From Bursaphelenchus xylophilus (Eukaryota; Nematoda; Chromadorea; Rhabditida; Aphelenchoididae): a stretch of 64,000 bases of DNA. Of the stretch, positions 1 through 11,074 are shown piece after piece. The notes below the pieces were generated by a model, which did no database searches, was not told the origin of the DNA, and was given only the letters and a program-made list of their open reading frames with translations. Location of the stretch: assembly GCA_904066235.2 (NCBI GenBank), contig CAJFCV020000006.1:11346001-11410000 (forward strand). Direction: 5' to 3'. The position numbers and the translations under genes are program-made. Within the stretch, counting starts at the first letter, position 1. Each line of letters opens with the position of its first letter.

Positions 1-91
1 TTTTGGGACAAAATTGACTTAAATTGGTCGTTCTGGACAGACGTTGCTTTATCTGTCTGTCGGGAAAATAATGAGCACCCGTCGCTGTTGG

Positions 92-530
92 GTGATAAAC
101 TATCCAAAGACCTGATTAATCTTATTATAACTTCTATTAACTAGGCTATCTTCTAGCCTCATCCAACGTATACAACGACAAATCAAGGCCATCCAAAGTA
201 TCGTCAACATGACCATCAAATTGCAGCGCCATATCAGTCATCGGAAAGCCCCGATGACATATTCCAAAAATCCCATTTCCAAACACATCAAAAGACGGTT
301 CGGAACTCAGGTTTACCTTGGATTGGTATAAAAGTATACGAAAAAGCTTCCTTTCTCTTCCTTACTCAAACAGCGGCTTTTCGGAAAAGGACTGGGTTCC
401 TTTTCGGACGAGAGAGCGGAGATATTTCTCTGTTTCTCTAACCGTTTTCCAGACTTGGCGCTTCTTTTGTTGCGTCAGAGAACCCAAGAAAGTCGAGAAA
501 ACATCTCTATCAGTCTGTCGGGAAAATAAT
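92..530. repeat. Dispersed 0.43-kb repeat, copy 1, with coding-like content
   Basis: A block of about 430 bp recurs at 40431-40870 with only scattered differences. It is flanked on both sides by ends of the TCTGTCGGGAAAATAATG inverted-repeat family, so it may have travelled with that family. On the minus strand it reads openly through residues such as EPSFDVFGNGIFGICHRGF and LDGLDLSLYTLDEARR before a stop, which looks like the tail of a real protein rather than random translation. The frame is broken in the second copy. I do not recognise the protein. It is either a captured host-gene fragment or part of an element-encoded gene. Confidence 0.6.
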
Positions 531-830
531 GAGCACAATGTCGCTGCGCCGATCGGGTCGCTGAAGTGAAAAGCAATTTGATTTTGTCCCGACACAATTC
601 ATTTCCTCGGCGATTTTCGATGCGACGAAGTGCTGATTATTTTCCGAATAGACTGTGTAGCAAAGGAGATCGTTGTACGGCGATTCATTTAGGCCCAAGA
701 TTGACCTGCCTTTAGATAAGCTTTGTTGTACAGAGGTTGAACACATTTTATTCAAAACACGCTAACAGCAAACATATACAAAATTTTGACAAATGGCAAC
801 TACAGTTTACCGACAGACTGATATTTTCAT
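495..830. repeat. Degenerate short inverted-repeat debris
   Basis: The stretch holds a TCTGTCGGGAAAATAATGAG end, the internal GTCGCTGCGCC sequence typical of that family, and pieces of the second family marked by repeated Y-TATAACRAAC-type sequence near 720. No intact gene is visible. A further family end lies near 810-830. Confidence 0.5.
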
Positions 831-1066
831 AAAGGGCATGGGCATTTGCTCTCTTATGCACAGTGCATTTTGAACTTTTCCCTGCGCTTGCCTCTCTCGC
901 ATTTGCACGTTAAAAATTTCCCGCGCCGACCCAGCGAAATATCGCAGTGGGTCGGGGACCAATTTGACAACCCCAATCTCTCATACAATTAGTGCAAAAT
1001 CTGCACAAAAATTGAATTTTTGCTTATTTGGGGGTCATTTTTATTCTGGGGTGAGGTCGTGTGGCC

Positions 1067-1453
1067 CAGGGGTGGTCAGCGGACCCTATTTTTCCGATTT
1101 TCGGCCCGCGGCCCGGCCCGTCTAGTCTTTTTCTAGGCCCGGCCCGGCCCGTGCAGGCCCGTTTATAGAGGGTGCTGCGAACTGCGCCCAAGCTTGGGAT
1201 CTAAACTCAGACAAAAAAGGCGTTGATCTAGCTAGTAAAGGATCAATGTGATAGTTTTGTGGTTTTATAATGGAACTATAGACTTGTAAACGTTTTAGGA
1301 CTTGAGAGACAGCAACTATAACAACATCAATTAATTTTCTCGGCGCGAAAACAATGAATGCCAACGATTTGGCATTGTAATTTAGACGGGCCGGGCCCGG
1401 CCCGTTTGTCAAATTTCCATTTTTGAGCCCGGCCGGCCCACTGACCACCCATG
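1067..1453. mobile_element. hAT-type non-autonomous element with 8-bp target duplication
   Basis: The element begins CAGGGGTGGTCAG and ends CTGACCACCCATG, an imperfect terminal inverted repeat. The 8 bases GTGTGGCC lie immediately outside both ends (1059-1066 and 1454-1461), the target duplication length expected of hAT transposases. Inside each end are GC-rich GGCCCGGCCC runs very unlike the AT-rich surroundings. At 387 bp it cannot encode a transposase. A related element is at 42119-43770. Confidence 0.85.
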
Positions 1454-1970
1454 GTGTGGCCGCTCTCCGAGAGCGCTGAAAATCCAAATTTCTTAAGATT
1501 TGAACTTTTTTTGAAATTTGAATAATCGAAGGGCGTAGTCGCGCACCAAATCCCCAACCGCGGCTAGCCGTCGCAGAGCGATGATGGGCAATTCCAAGGC
1601 GCAGCGACCCGCCGTTATTTTTCCGACAAACTGATAGTTGAAACTTCCGCGGAGCGCAAAACCCAAAAAAGCAATAACTAATAGAGCTCGTAAACATAGA
1701 CAGTTTTTTCATAAAATAACCCGTTGAGCCCACTGGTAATCCTCCTCAAATTTCGAGGATCTCTTCCGCTTCAGACCTCCTTTTCGGATGACACTTTTTA
1801 TAAGAGAACCCGGAAAAAGAAACAGCTGAACACTCGAATAAACAATAATAAACAACTTTGATGAGACTTTTGAAAGTGGTTTGAAAAGACGAAAATAGAG
1901 GGGCAAGTTTTAAAATACGCTATCGCACTATAGGAATATTGCATAGCGATCTGCAGGACGCAAAAAATAT
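1454..1970. other. Intergenic, no gene seen
   Basis: Contains a degenerate fragment of the GTCGGGAAAATAATG family around 1540-1640 (GCGACCCGCCGTTATTTTTCCGACAAACTG) and otherwise low-complexity AT-rich sequence. Long frames on the minus strand have no recognisable protein features. Confidence 0.4.
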
Positions 1971-2488
1971 ATTATATCACTATGTCGGGTAAATAATGGG
2001 GATTCTTTGGCCTTAAGATTGGCCTTGATGAAAAAAATATTTGTTATATCACCCTTTCGGGAAAATAATGGGGATTCTTTGGCCTTAGAATTGACCATGA
2101 TGAAAAAATTATTTATTATATCACTCTGTCGTAAAAATAATGCGGATTCTTTGGCCTTAAAATTGGCCAAGCGATGACTAACCGCGGCTGCAGATTTTAT
2201 GATTTGTTGCTGGCGAGCCAAGAAATCTTTCTGCGACAATCCACATTATTTTCCCGACAGACTGAAACAACCCTGTCGGGAAAATAACTAGGACTTTGAA
2301 GAAGCTCTACATCAATATCGATAGGACCCAAAAAATTAGTTTGTTATAGAAGGGTTTCGTTGACCGGAGGTTTATTCGTCTGTCGGGAAAATAATGAGCA
2401 AAATGTCGCTCATTTTGACACAATCCATTTTCTCGGCGGTGATGTGATTTTCGCTGCGACAGAGTGCTCATTATTTCCCCGACAGACA
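1971..2488. repeat. Cluster of TCTGTCGGGAAAATAATG-family elements
   Basis: Three head-to-tail units of roughly 70 bp (starting near 1978, 2050 and 2120) share GTCGGG-AAATAATGGGGATTC followed by TTTGGCCTTA. A complete inverted-repeat copy then occupies about 2378-2488, ending in ATTATTTCCCCGACAGAC. The tandem amplification of one arm is unusual within the family. Confidence 0.7.
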
Positions 2489-4060
2489 CTATTAAAAAAC
2501 CAAAACATTTTTACAGAACTTTCAACGTGCATATTTTAAAATACGAACATTTAAAAAAGTAAAAATTTGATTTTAATTTTCTCAAAAGTTTTTATCGCAA
2601 GCGGCTAGTGGAAAACTTGATAAGACTATATTTTTCAGTCAAAAATATCAAAAAGAAAAAGTCGTCTCGATGAATCTTCGGAAAGACCAAAACAACCCCG
2701 TCAACGTAAACAAAATTATTCCTCCGTAACAGTACATAATGAATATTTTATGGGGTTTTCGAGACTTTTCTGAGAGTTACGAATTTTCTGGAACTCTCTA
2801 GGAACATTTTTCTATGATGAATTAATTTTATGGGACCTTAAAATTTGTTGTATGGAGGCTTCCACGATTTTTTTAATTTTTTGAAAATTCTAAATTTTTC
2901 CGAAAAAAAATCAAAAAATTTTTTTTGCTAAGAAATTGATAAAGGCCACATAGCAACTCCTGAAAATTTTAGCTCACGCTTTTGCAGGGAGAGCCGAGAT
3001 ATTCAACGGTCTTACGAGAGAGCACGCGAAATTCGGAGACCGGTCAGAGAAAATATACGGTTTTTGGTCATATCTTTGCTAATTTCGCGTGGAAAAAAAT
3101 GATTTTTTGTGGAAACATTACTCTCTACGGTAGAAATAGCCATGAAAAATTTCATGATAAAATCCGCAAAAATTTTTTTTTATTTTTGGCCAACTTTCAG
3201 CCGAAAAATCTCGGTTGTTTCTGAGAAATCGCGGGCTAACAATCTCGTATATGTCGTGGAAAAAATTACTATTAAATTTTAACACCTTGAAACAAGTCCA
3301 GCTGAAATATTTAACTTTCATTTGCCAACGAGAGACTGTAAAATAATGAGAGACGGTGAGAGAAAAAAATCAAAAAAAAATTCAAATTGAATAAAGCTAT
3401 ATAGATTTCTACAAAAATCCGTAAGATTCTAGGTGGAATTGATTATTATTCAAGGGCATAAACAAAAAGCAACCAAAAAATTCGCGGATTTTAAACAAAG
3501 ATGAAATTGAGTGGAATTTCGGCCGATTTTAAAGTCGTAAACCCAATTGACTCGGCAGAAAGGAGAAGATTGGTGGTTATAAAGGTGCCGGATTATGTGT
3601 TTGGAAGGCGGAAGAATTGGAAAAAAGCTGGCCAATTTTTTAAAAAAAATTTTTTTTTTTTTTTTGATATTACTATATAAATTTTTTTTATTTTTATAAT
3701 AAATAAACTAAATTTTTCAAAATAAAAATAAAAAATCCCCAAAACTCCAACTCTAGAAATTTGATGAAAACACGTGTCCGGCCCTAAGGGCATTCCGTGT
3801 CTGCTTCTTCAAGATATCACAAAAAATGACTAGATTAACCGCTCAATTCTCTTGAATTTTTTCCCCCTTCTTTTTTGCCATCTTCTCATTTCTCAAACAA
3901 AAAAAGAAAATTGGAAATGAGAAATTACTAAAGAAGTGCGTTTACTGGAAATGCAATTTTTGCAGAGAAAAATTTTTATAAAAATAGAAAAAAATAAAAA
4001 AAGGAAATAAAACAGTTAAAAAATAAAAATAAAAAAATGAAACCCTTGTACAACGAACCC
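2489..4060. other. AT-rich intergenic region with hairpin-element fragments
   Basis: About 2935-3310 carries a degenerate copy of the dispersed family that includes GCAGGGAGAGCCGAGATATTC and GAGAGCACGCGAAATTCGGAGA. The rest is homopolymer-rich A/T sequence. No gene, RNA or promoter could be supported. Confidence 0.4.
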
Positions 4061-4419
4061 CATTAAAACAAAACCTCTCTATAACAAACAATTTCAGAGG
4101 TCCAAAGAGTCTATTTCTGGCAAAATGGAACCTCCGTAAAACGAAACCTCTCTATAACGAACTTATTTTTTGACCGCTTACTCAAGTTAGGGCTCGTTGT
4201 TTGTTTGAACGTAAAAAGTAAAAAGGAAAAAAAATTTTGCCAAAAACCGTTATGATTTTCGGCAATAATTCATTTTATTGTTAGCCATAAAACGTAATAA
4301 AAAAGTCGGGTCAAAATGAAAACTGATTAGAAAAAGCTCTCGGATTCTCCTCCTAAAAGATGTCAAAGCAAAGCAGGATTTTCTGCACGTTGCCATAAAA
4401 AGTCTACGCACTTTATGAA

Positions 4420-4980
4420 AATAGTTTGTCGGGAAAATAATGTGGATTTGTCGCAGAAAAATGTCTCGCCTAGTCGCAGTCGCGCACCAAATCTCCAGCC
4501 GCAGCTAGATGTTGCAGAGCGATGACGGGGGATTCCAATGCAAATCCACATTATTTTCCCGACAGACTGATAGAGATAGTCGAAAATTAATAGTATTAGT
4601 CTGTCCGGAAAATAATGAGCACACGGTCGCATCAATTCTGCAGCCGCGGCGATACGTCCTAAAGCGATGACGGGGGAATAAATCCACATTATTTTCCCGA
4701 CAGGCCCATCGAAATCATGGATATTGGTCTGTCGGGAAAATAATGAGCACTCTGTCGCGTTGAAAATCGAATAAAAATGAATAGCTTCGCGAGGGGAATA
4801 AATCCACATTATTTTCCCGACACGCCATCGAAATCATGGATATTGGTCTGTCGGGAAAATAATGAGCACTTTGTCGCATTGAAAATCGAAGAAAAATGAA
4901 TAGCCTCGCGATAAAATCAAATTTCGTTCCGTTTCAGCGACAATTCCACATTATTTTCCCGACATACTGATACTATTAAT
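4420..4980. repeat. Four adjacent copies of the GTCGGGAAAATAATG element family
   Basis: Successive inverted-repeat units occupy roughly 4428-4567, 4600-4705, 4728-4828 and 4844-4975. Each starts GTCTGTCGGGAAAATAATG (or a close variant) and ends CATTATTTTCCCGACA. The third and fourth share an identical internal segment with the sequence ATCGAAATCATGGATATTGG, so this array grew by local duplication. Confidence 0.75.
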
Positions 4981-5379
4981 TTTATTTTGTTTTCTCCAAT
5001 TTTCTCCCAATTAAACTCCGCCAAAAAACACCAGCTAAACATCGAAAGGACACCCAAAAAAACGATTCGCCTCCGATTTATCTGGATCAAACGCCAATTG
5101 GGGCTGTTCCCCGTCTTCTCCTCTGTTTTTACGGCCAAATGAATTTGAGAGCTCAAATCTGATTTGGGGATGACTTTTTAAGCCTCATGTTCTTTGAGTT
5201 AATCCTCGGGAAAGAGGGGAAAAAAGAGGGATAAAAAACGAAAATGACATTGTAAATAATTATCTTCTCCCTCTGGTTTCGGTGCTAATTGGAGGGCCGG
5301 ACAATGTTTCGGGGTTTGCAATTTGTTTGCTGGATAAGGAAGGAGGGGAGAAGGAGAAGAAAAAGGCTGGGAAAAGAGG

Positions 5380-5880
5380 GTAAATTGACAAGGGAAGTAG
5401 CCAAAGTGCGACGCTCAAATTTTGTTCAAATTTTGCAGAAATTTCGGGCATAGTCCACATACTAACTTCTGAAAGTTTTAGCTCGACCTTTGCAGCGATT
5501 GCCTGGATATTAAACTACCTTTGAGGCTGAGAAAGTACGTGGAATGTGGAAAGCCGCAGTAAAAGAGGCCAAAAAGCATCTTTTTGGCCATATCTCTGCC
5601 AGTTTCGTATGGAAAAAATTGTTTTTTTTGTGGAAACATTACACTTCACGGTAGAAATAGACATGAAACTTTCAATACCAAAATCCGCAAATAAGTGTCC
5701 AAAATTCCGCAAATAAGTGCGCAGCCGAGAAATTGAACGATTTTGAAGGATCTTTGAGGCCGAGAGAGCACGCAAAATGTGGAGAGCGGTCAGAGAGAAC
5801 ACTTTTTTGGCCATATCTTTGCTAGTTTCAAGCGGAAAAGATTGATTTTTCGTGAAAACAAAAATGTCCCATATTAACCC
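5380..5880. repeat. Dispersed CAAGTGCGACGCTC-family element, degenerate
   Basis: This copy starts near GGGAAGTAGCCAAAGTGCGACGCTC and contains the family hallmarks TGGCCATATCTCTGCCAGTTTCG and CGGTAGAAATAGACATGAAA, with two arms in opposite orientation. It lacks a clean right end. No coding content. Confidence 0.6.
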
Positions 5881-6057
5881 AACTCAAATTGCAGACAATG
5901 CTGTATATACGAGGGTGAAAAAATATGAAGAGAATTTTGTCTCAATGGATGCAGCAGAGCATAAATTATTAAAATAATGAAATCCGAATACGAGGGAACT
6001 TGAGACGTATTCGGCTTTCGAAAAATTGGACTTTATTCAGTTTTTGATAAGCTTTGT

Positions 6058-6362
6058 GACCAGAGGAAAATAATGAGCACAATGTCGCTGCGCCGGTCGC
6101 GCCGCTGAAGTGAAAAGAAATTTGATTTACCGCGACACAATTCCTTTTATCTCCGGCGATGCGATTTTCGATTCGACAGAGTGCTCATTATTTTCCCGAC
6201 AGACTGATTTTAGTCTGCAGGGAAAATAATATGGATTCATCGCGCCTTGAAACCGCCCATCATCGCTTTGCGACGCATCGCCACGGCTGGGGGTTTGGTT
6301 CGCGATTGCGGCAAGGCGAGACATTTGCTGCGACAAATCCCCATTATTTTTAGGACAGACTT
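6058..6362. repeat. Two back-to-back GTCGGGAAAATAATG-family elements
   Basis: Copy one is about 6058-6209 and copy two 6210-6362. Each has an inverted pair of GGAAAATAATG / CATTATTTT ends around a unique 100-bp core. The second copy's core (CGCCTTGAAACCGCCCATCATCG) matches the subtype in the element at 38474-38619. Confidence 0.65.
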
Positions 6363-6377
6363 TTTTCATTTTATATA

Positions 6378-7073
6378 CAGGGTGCGGCAATTTTTCGGCC
6401 GGATTTCAATTGGCTATAACTTTTTTAGTTTTTATCCGAATGTTAAAATTCTTTTTTTCCCTGAATCCTCAGACAACCCCATTTTGTTTAATACCAAATA
6501 TGTTATATATACAGGGACCTAGTTCATAGTTATTGGCCTTTCGGTCGTTTTCCCTGCTTTTTCGGCGTGTGTGAAAATCGCCAAAAAAATGACTTTTTTT
6601 TACGAATTTTGTCGTAAAAAGTTTCATGCCTGTTCATGCCATGGAGAATACCCTTTCCACAAAAAATCAGCTATCTCCGCACAAAACTGGCGAAGATACA
6701 GCCAAAAAGTTTTTCTGTGTGGCCACTCATGTGCCCTCCTGACCGCAAAGAATCGTTGAATATCTTGGTCGCCCCTGAAAGGTGCGGGCTGAAACTTTCA
6801 GGACTTGATGTGTGGCCTATGTCCGGCCCATGTGCAAAATTTAAAGAAAATTTGAGAGCCGCACTAGGAATAATTCCATTGTCACCTATGAAAATTTGAG
6901 CTTTTTCTTTGTCTCGAATTTTTACTGTAGTCTAATGAACGGGTATAACATATTTGGTATTAAACAAAATGGGGTTGTCTGTGGATTCAGGGAAAAAAAG
7001 AATTTTAACATTTGCCCAAAAACTGAAAAAGTTATGGCCAATTAAAATCCGGCCGAAAAATTGCCGCACCCTG
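6378..7073. mobile_element. TA-flanked 0.7-kb inverted-repeat element, Tc1/mariner type
   Basis: Ends are CAGGGTGCGGCAATTTTTCG and its inverse complement, with arms extending beyond 120 bp at each side (see the matching AACTTTTTTAGTTTTTA and its complement). TA flanks both ends (6376-6377 and 7074-7075). The middle contains another dispersed family (GAATATCTTGGTCGCCCCTG). No transposase is encoded. The CAGGGTG start is shared with the elements at 42241 and 47349. Confidence 0.8.
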
Positions 7074-7189
7074 TACTAGGCCACATACAGCAAAACTTGT
7101 CTGTAACAAACAGTTCTAGAGGTGTCGAAAAAGACTTACTTTTCAGGCTAAGAAAGCCTTTGGAAAACAAAATCTTCCTATGACTAATA

Positions 7190-8401
7190 TTAGGTTGGCA
7201 ACTAAGTTATTGAAATTTTTGACTGCATTTCTTTTTGCCACAACCTTTAAAGGCTTGACAGTCAACAACTATAATACCCACTATTAGTAACAACAATACA
7301 AGCCTTATCATCTGAATGTGCAATGGCACCACCAACAGAGAAACCAGGGAACTTAGGCTTAGAAGATTTCATGAAGCCGGTTTCTAGATGTTCTGTTATA
7401 CTGAAGTTTTTATACCTTAGATCGCACGCAGCCAAATGGGTGTGATATCCGACACAGAGAGTAACATAAGTACTTCACAACACTCAAGAAAGCAAACTCT
7501 ATTTGGACTGTTTGATAATTTTCTACGATCATTATTTCTATCGGGCCAAACAGGCATCTCGACGTAAGGGGATATTCTAGATTTCGTTTTGCTCGCAGCC
7601 CGAATCTTTTCTATCTCCCATGTAAACATATTCGGAGGAGTGATACTCTGTGCTGGTAATTTTCCCGAGAGCATAGCGCTTAAAAAATTTGCTAAAATCT
7701 TTAAAAATGCTTTCATCGGGTATAAAGGGTCTGTTCGGCCTAAACTTCAGAATACCGCGCCTAAGCTCGCTGGCTCCTCTATGGGTTTTTAACAAAGAGA
7801 ATAGACGTCCCTTTTCAGGGCCCTAGATTTATGAGCGGCACAAAGGTGTTGGAAAAAATAGCATCTACTCGGTTAAGTTTTTGGGAGCCACTAGGCAGGT
7901 CATGAAGATAAATTCGGTCGCGACTTTATGTCATGCTCCAAGAAGGAAGAGGGTTTATGCTGCTATTTGGTTCTTAGTGAATAGCTCTGTCACTACCCGA
8001 AGAGTTAACCGCGCTGCCTTCTTTAGCGTCTCGGGCAACACCTTGAAAGACAGCCTACCGCCTAATTTTAAGCGAAGTCGTTATAATTTCTATTGATCCT
8101 TTTGGGACAAGATGTTATCACAAGAGTGTTGAAGGTGCCCTGACGTTGTAAACGTTGTACCTTAGCATTATGTCATTCGAGTTCTAAACGCATTTCATGG
8201 CACTGCAAAATGACCACTCAAAATTGCTCTTATTCAAATTCAAGGTACTACACCAACACGCGAGCTGCGAATTCGATGCCTCTGGGTTTGATAGTACTCT
8301 AACCCTACTACAGGTGGGATAGTCTGATACTAGCCATACTGACTTAAGAAGATCTGTGGAATAATGCAAAAAAAATTTCAATAACTTAGTTGCCAACCTA
8401 A
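7190..8401. mobile_element. Mariner-like element, 1.2 kb, coding region decayed
   Basis: It has perfect 30-bp terminal inverted repeats starting TTAGGTTGGCAACTAAGTTA, a TA duplication on both sides (7188-7189 and 8402-8403), and a length of 1212 bp, all typical of mariner. Open frames inside are short and I could not align them convincingly to a mariner transposase, so the coding region is either very decayed or of a divergent subfamily. Confidence 0.75.
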
Positions 8402-8508
8402 TAGATTTTTTAGCCCTTTGCGATTCGCTGTACTGAGATTCGGCTGTTTTTTAATATTTATTGGAATAAAAGTATGAAAAAGTGTACACAAAATGCGGAA
8501 AGATCCAT

Positions 8509-9819
8509 TCAAAACCGTGTGTTTTCGTCGATTCTCACAGTCTCCACATAGACAATCTCTGGCAAGTATTTGCGCTCAATCGTCACTCTGAAATATCATA
8601 ATTACCGTTAGTATCAAGGCTATTCCCCCAACAATGTATCTTCGTCCGAAACCGAGTTATGGACTCCGCCGGTATGAAAAGCGTCCGCCATGCCTTCGCC
8701 GAAAGATTGATAAAGATAAAAATCAGCAAATGTTGTCTTTTCAACCCACAGAAATCATTATAAAAAAGAGTTTTGATTGATGGGATGATCAAAAAAGCGA
8801 TCAAAAGTCTCCGCCGAATTCACTACTTTCCGTGTCGGCGGAGAAACAGTTTTTTTGGACGAAACCCCGCACATCTTCTTCTTTCTACTTCAAAAACAAT
8901 TTTTTGGACATCTCGGCTGAGCGCCGAGAAATCGACAAAAAAAGTGTTTTCTTACACTCTGGCTCTCCTTGGAATGCTGATCGTATGGCCGGGCTCCGGG
9001 CATCGATGCTCCACCAAAATGTATGGATCGGGGTCGTTCCACGCGCCCAGATCCTCACCGCAGCCTTGAACAACGTAATTTCCGTCTTCATCGGTCTGCG
9101 TGGTACCCATTTCGTCGTCCGCTTCCCAAGGGAGGGCTGCAAATTCGCTCCATTATGTTGTTATGTCAGTCTGTCGGGAAAATAATGAGCATTCTGTCGC
9201 GACAAAAATCGTATCGCCGCCGAGAAAAATGAATTGTGTCGCGGCAAAATTAAATTGCTTTTTCACTTTAGCGACATTGTGCTCATTATTTTCCCGACAG
9301 ACCGAAATAATGTGGGACCTCTGTATAACAAACTTCACTAGAATAAAATGTCTCCATACTGTGTTCCTGATTGTAAAATGCGCCAGCTTAGATTAGTTTT
9401 TTCATAAAGTGGATGGACATTTATTACACGGTGTGCCCGTGCATAAAAAAAAATCCTGTTTTGCACTGTGCGAAAAAAGAAAAAATCTCCATACAACAAC
9501 AACCGCTCTATAACGAACAATTTCAAAGGCCGGCATAATCAATTTTAGGCCAAAAAAATTTTGAACGGAAAACCCTTCTATAACAAACAATTTTCTTGGT
9601 CAATTGCAATTCGTTATACAGAGGTTTAGTGATTAATGTTTCAACATATCAATGACAAAAAAACATACGATCCTTGTCCATTAGCTTGACTGTCACTCGA
9701 TAATGTCGGTCCCAATCAGTCGGACATCGAACTCTTCCAATTGCTTTTACACAACGTTTTCTGCTTTCTCCCAATGTGGTATATATCGACAGTAGGAGCA
9801 ATAGAGACAACCAATTCAT
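8509..9819 (-). CDS. Transthyretin-like (TTL/TTR) family secreted protein
   Basis: Three exons are read on the minus strand: 9819-9669, 9136-8956 and 8587-8509, giving about 136 residues, the usual length for the family. The protein opens with a signal peptide (MNWLSLLLLLSIYTTLG) and continues RCVKAIGRVRCPTDW...VTVKLMDKD. Exon 2 reads DDEMGTTQTDEDGNYVVQG and then NDPDPYILVEHRCPEPG, the hallmark nematode TTL core. Exon 3 supplies a short tail ending DENTRF. The start is favoured because TTTCTTCAG directly precedes the ATG, as at a trans-splice site. Members are secreted extracellular proteins of mostly unknown ligand. Introns 1 and 2 are full of repeats (9167-9640 and 8600-8950). The first two exons are secure; the last is likely but short. 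Confidence 0.82.
8600..8950. repeat. Inverted-repeat element in TTL intron 2
   Basis: The segment reads GACTCCGCCGGTATG...GCGTCCGCCATGCC...TTCGCCG and later CTCGGCTGAGCGCCGAGAAATCGAC. The same words occur in the palindromic element at 42241-43451, so this is a related truncated copy sitting in the intron. Confidence 0.6.
9160..9640. repeat. GTCGGGAAAATAATG element plus TATAACAAAC-type repeat in TTL intron 1
   Basis: A complete inverted-repeat copy spans about 9165-9304 (GTCAGTCTGTCGGGAAAATA to TATTTTCCCGACAGACCG). It is followed to 9630 by a second family with repeated CTCTATAACGAAC and GTTATACAGAGG words in both orientations. Confidence 0.7.
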
Positions 9820-9899
9820 AGCTGAAGAAACTGATGGGTTGAAATAAGGCTTATAGCGACAAAAAAGATGTTTCAAAGAATAAAAATTTGCAGTAATTT

Positions 9900-10350
9900 T
9901 TCCACGACGTATGCCAGACTCCAAGCTCGCGATTTCTCAGAAACAACCGAGGTTTTTAAAGCTGAAAGATGGCCGAAATTTTATGACAATTTACATGGCT
10001 ATTTCTACCGTAGAGAGTAATGTGTCCACAAAAAATCATTTATTTCTGCGCGAAAATGGCAAAGATACGGCAAAAAAGTGTTTCCTCTCTGAAGCTCTCC
10101 GCATTTCGCATGCTCTCTCGGCCGCAAAGATCGTTGAATATCTCGGTTCTCCCTGCAAAGCGCGAGCTGAAATTTTCACGATTTGATATGTGGCCTATGA
10201 GCGACATGTGTGCGAAATTTAGAGAAAATCTGAGCATTGTGCTTTAGGCTATCCCCTTTATCTCTTGCATGCAAAACCTGTTGAATATCTCAACTCTCCC
10301 AGCAAATCGTGAGCTAAAATTTTCAGGAGTGGAAATGCATCTCATCTAGA
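9900..10350. repeat. Dispersed GAGATATTCAACG-family element
   Basis: Carries the hallmarks CTCGCGATTTCTCAGAAACAACCGAGG, GTAGAGAGTAATGTGTCCACAAAAAATCA and GTTGAATATCTCGG, all seen in the family copies at 31690 and 41800. It has no coding function. It lies between the TTL gene and the downstream end of mig-2. Confidence 0.55.
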
Positions 10351-11074
10351 AAATATATAACAAATTTCCTCAAAATCTCACAATCCCCTCAGGCGATTTC
10401 GCCGCAATTCCATCAGATCCCCCTAAACCAACAAAAAACCAATTTTTTACGTCTCCAAAACTAAATTAGTCGTATTTTAACCCTACTATTCGACAAAGTA
10501 ACCCACATAAAATCCGAACAAAAAATCGTGGGAGTTCAATTTTATTTCTCACTTCTTATCCGTTCAATCTTCGCCCCAGGGGACGGGTTGATTAATTAGG
10601 AGCGGGTCCACAAGGCGCTGGCCTCAATTTCGGGCCTTATAATTAATCGCAGCCAAAACTTTATGACAGAAGAAGCGTCACAGATGTTTTCCTTGGATAT
10701 ACTTACATGCCCTGAGGGCTAAAATTGAATTTTTTTTTAAAAATCCAATTTTTCAGGGGGAAAATCAAAAAATCTAATTTTTAAAAGGTGCTAATTTCCA
10801 AAATTGCTTTCCAAAATTATTGTTTAGCACTTGCTAAAATTTTTGATAGAAAAAAATTCAAAAAATTTCGTTTTTCACAAATTCAAATTGCAAAAAATCT
10901 CAAAAATCTCTCACAATCTTCAAATTTATTCCTTAGGCAATAAAACTTTTACGATAACATGAACAGGAATATCTTTTGGGGAGCATTATTAAGGCATTCA
11001 TTAAATGGACGGCACTTTTTGGAGGTTTTTTTGAATATAACGAATAAAAATTTAAATAATATTTTACATCGTAT

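Noticed and set aside
1122..1733. 203-codon minus-strand frame across the hAT element
   Set aside because: It runs through TIRs, GC-rich subterminal repeats and unrelated flank, so it is a chance frame.
7190..8401. Reading a specific mariner transposase from the 7190-8401 element
   Set aside because: The TIR, TA and length support mariner, but no frame aligned to catalytic motifs with confidence.
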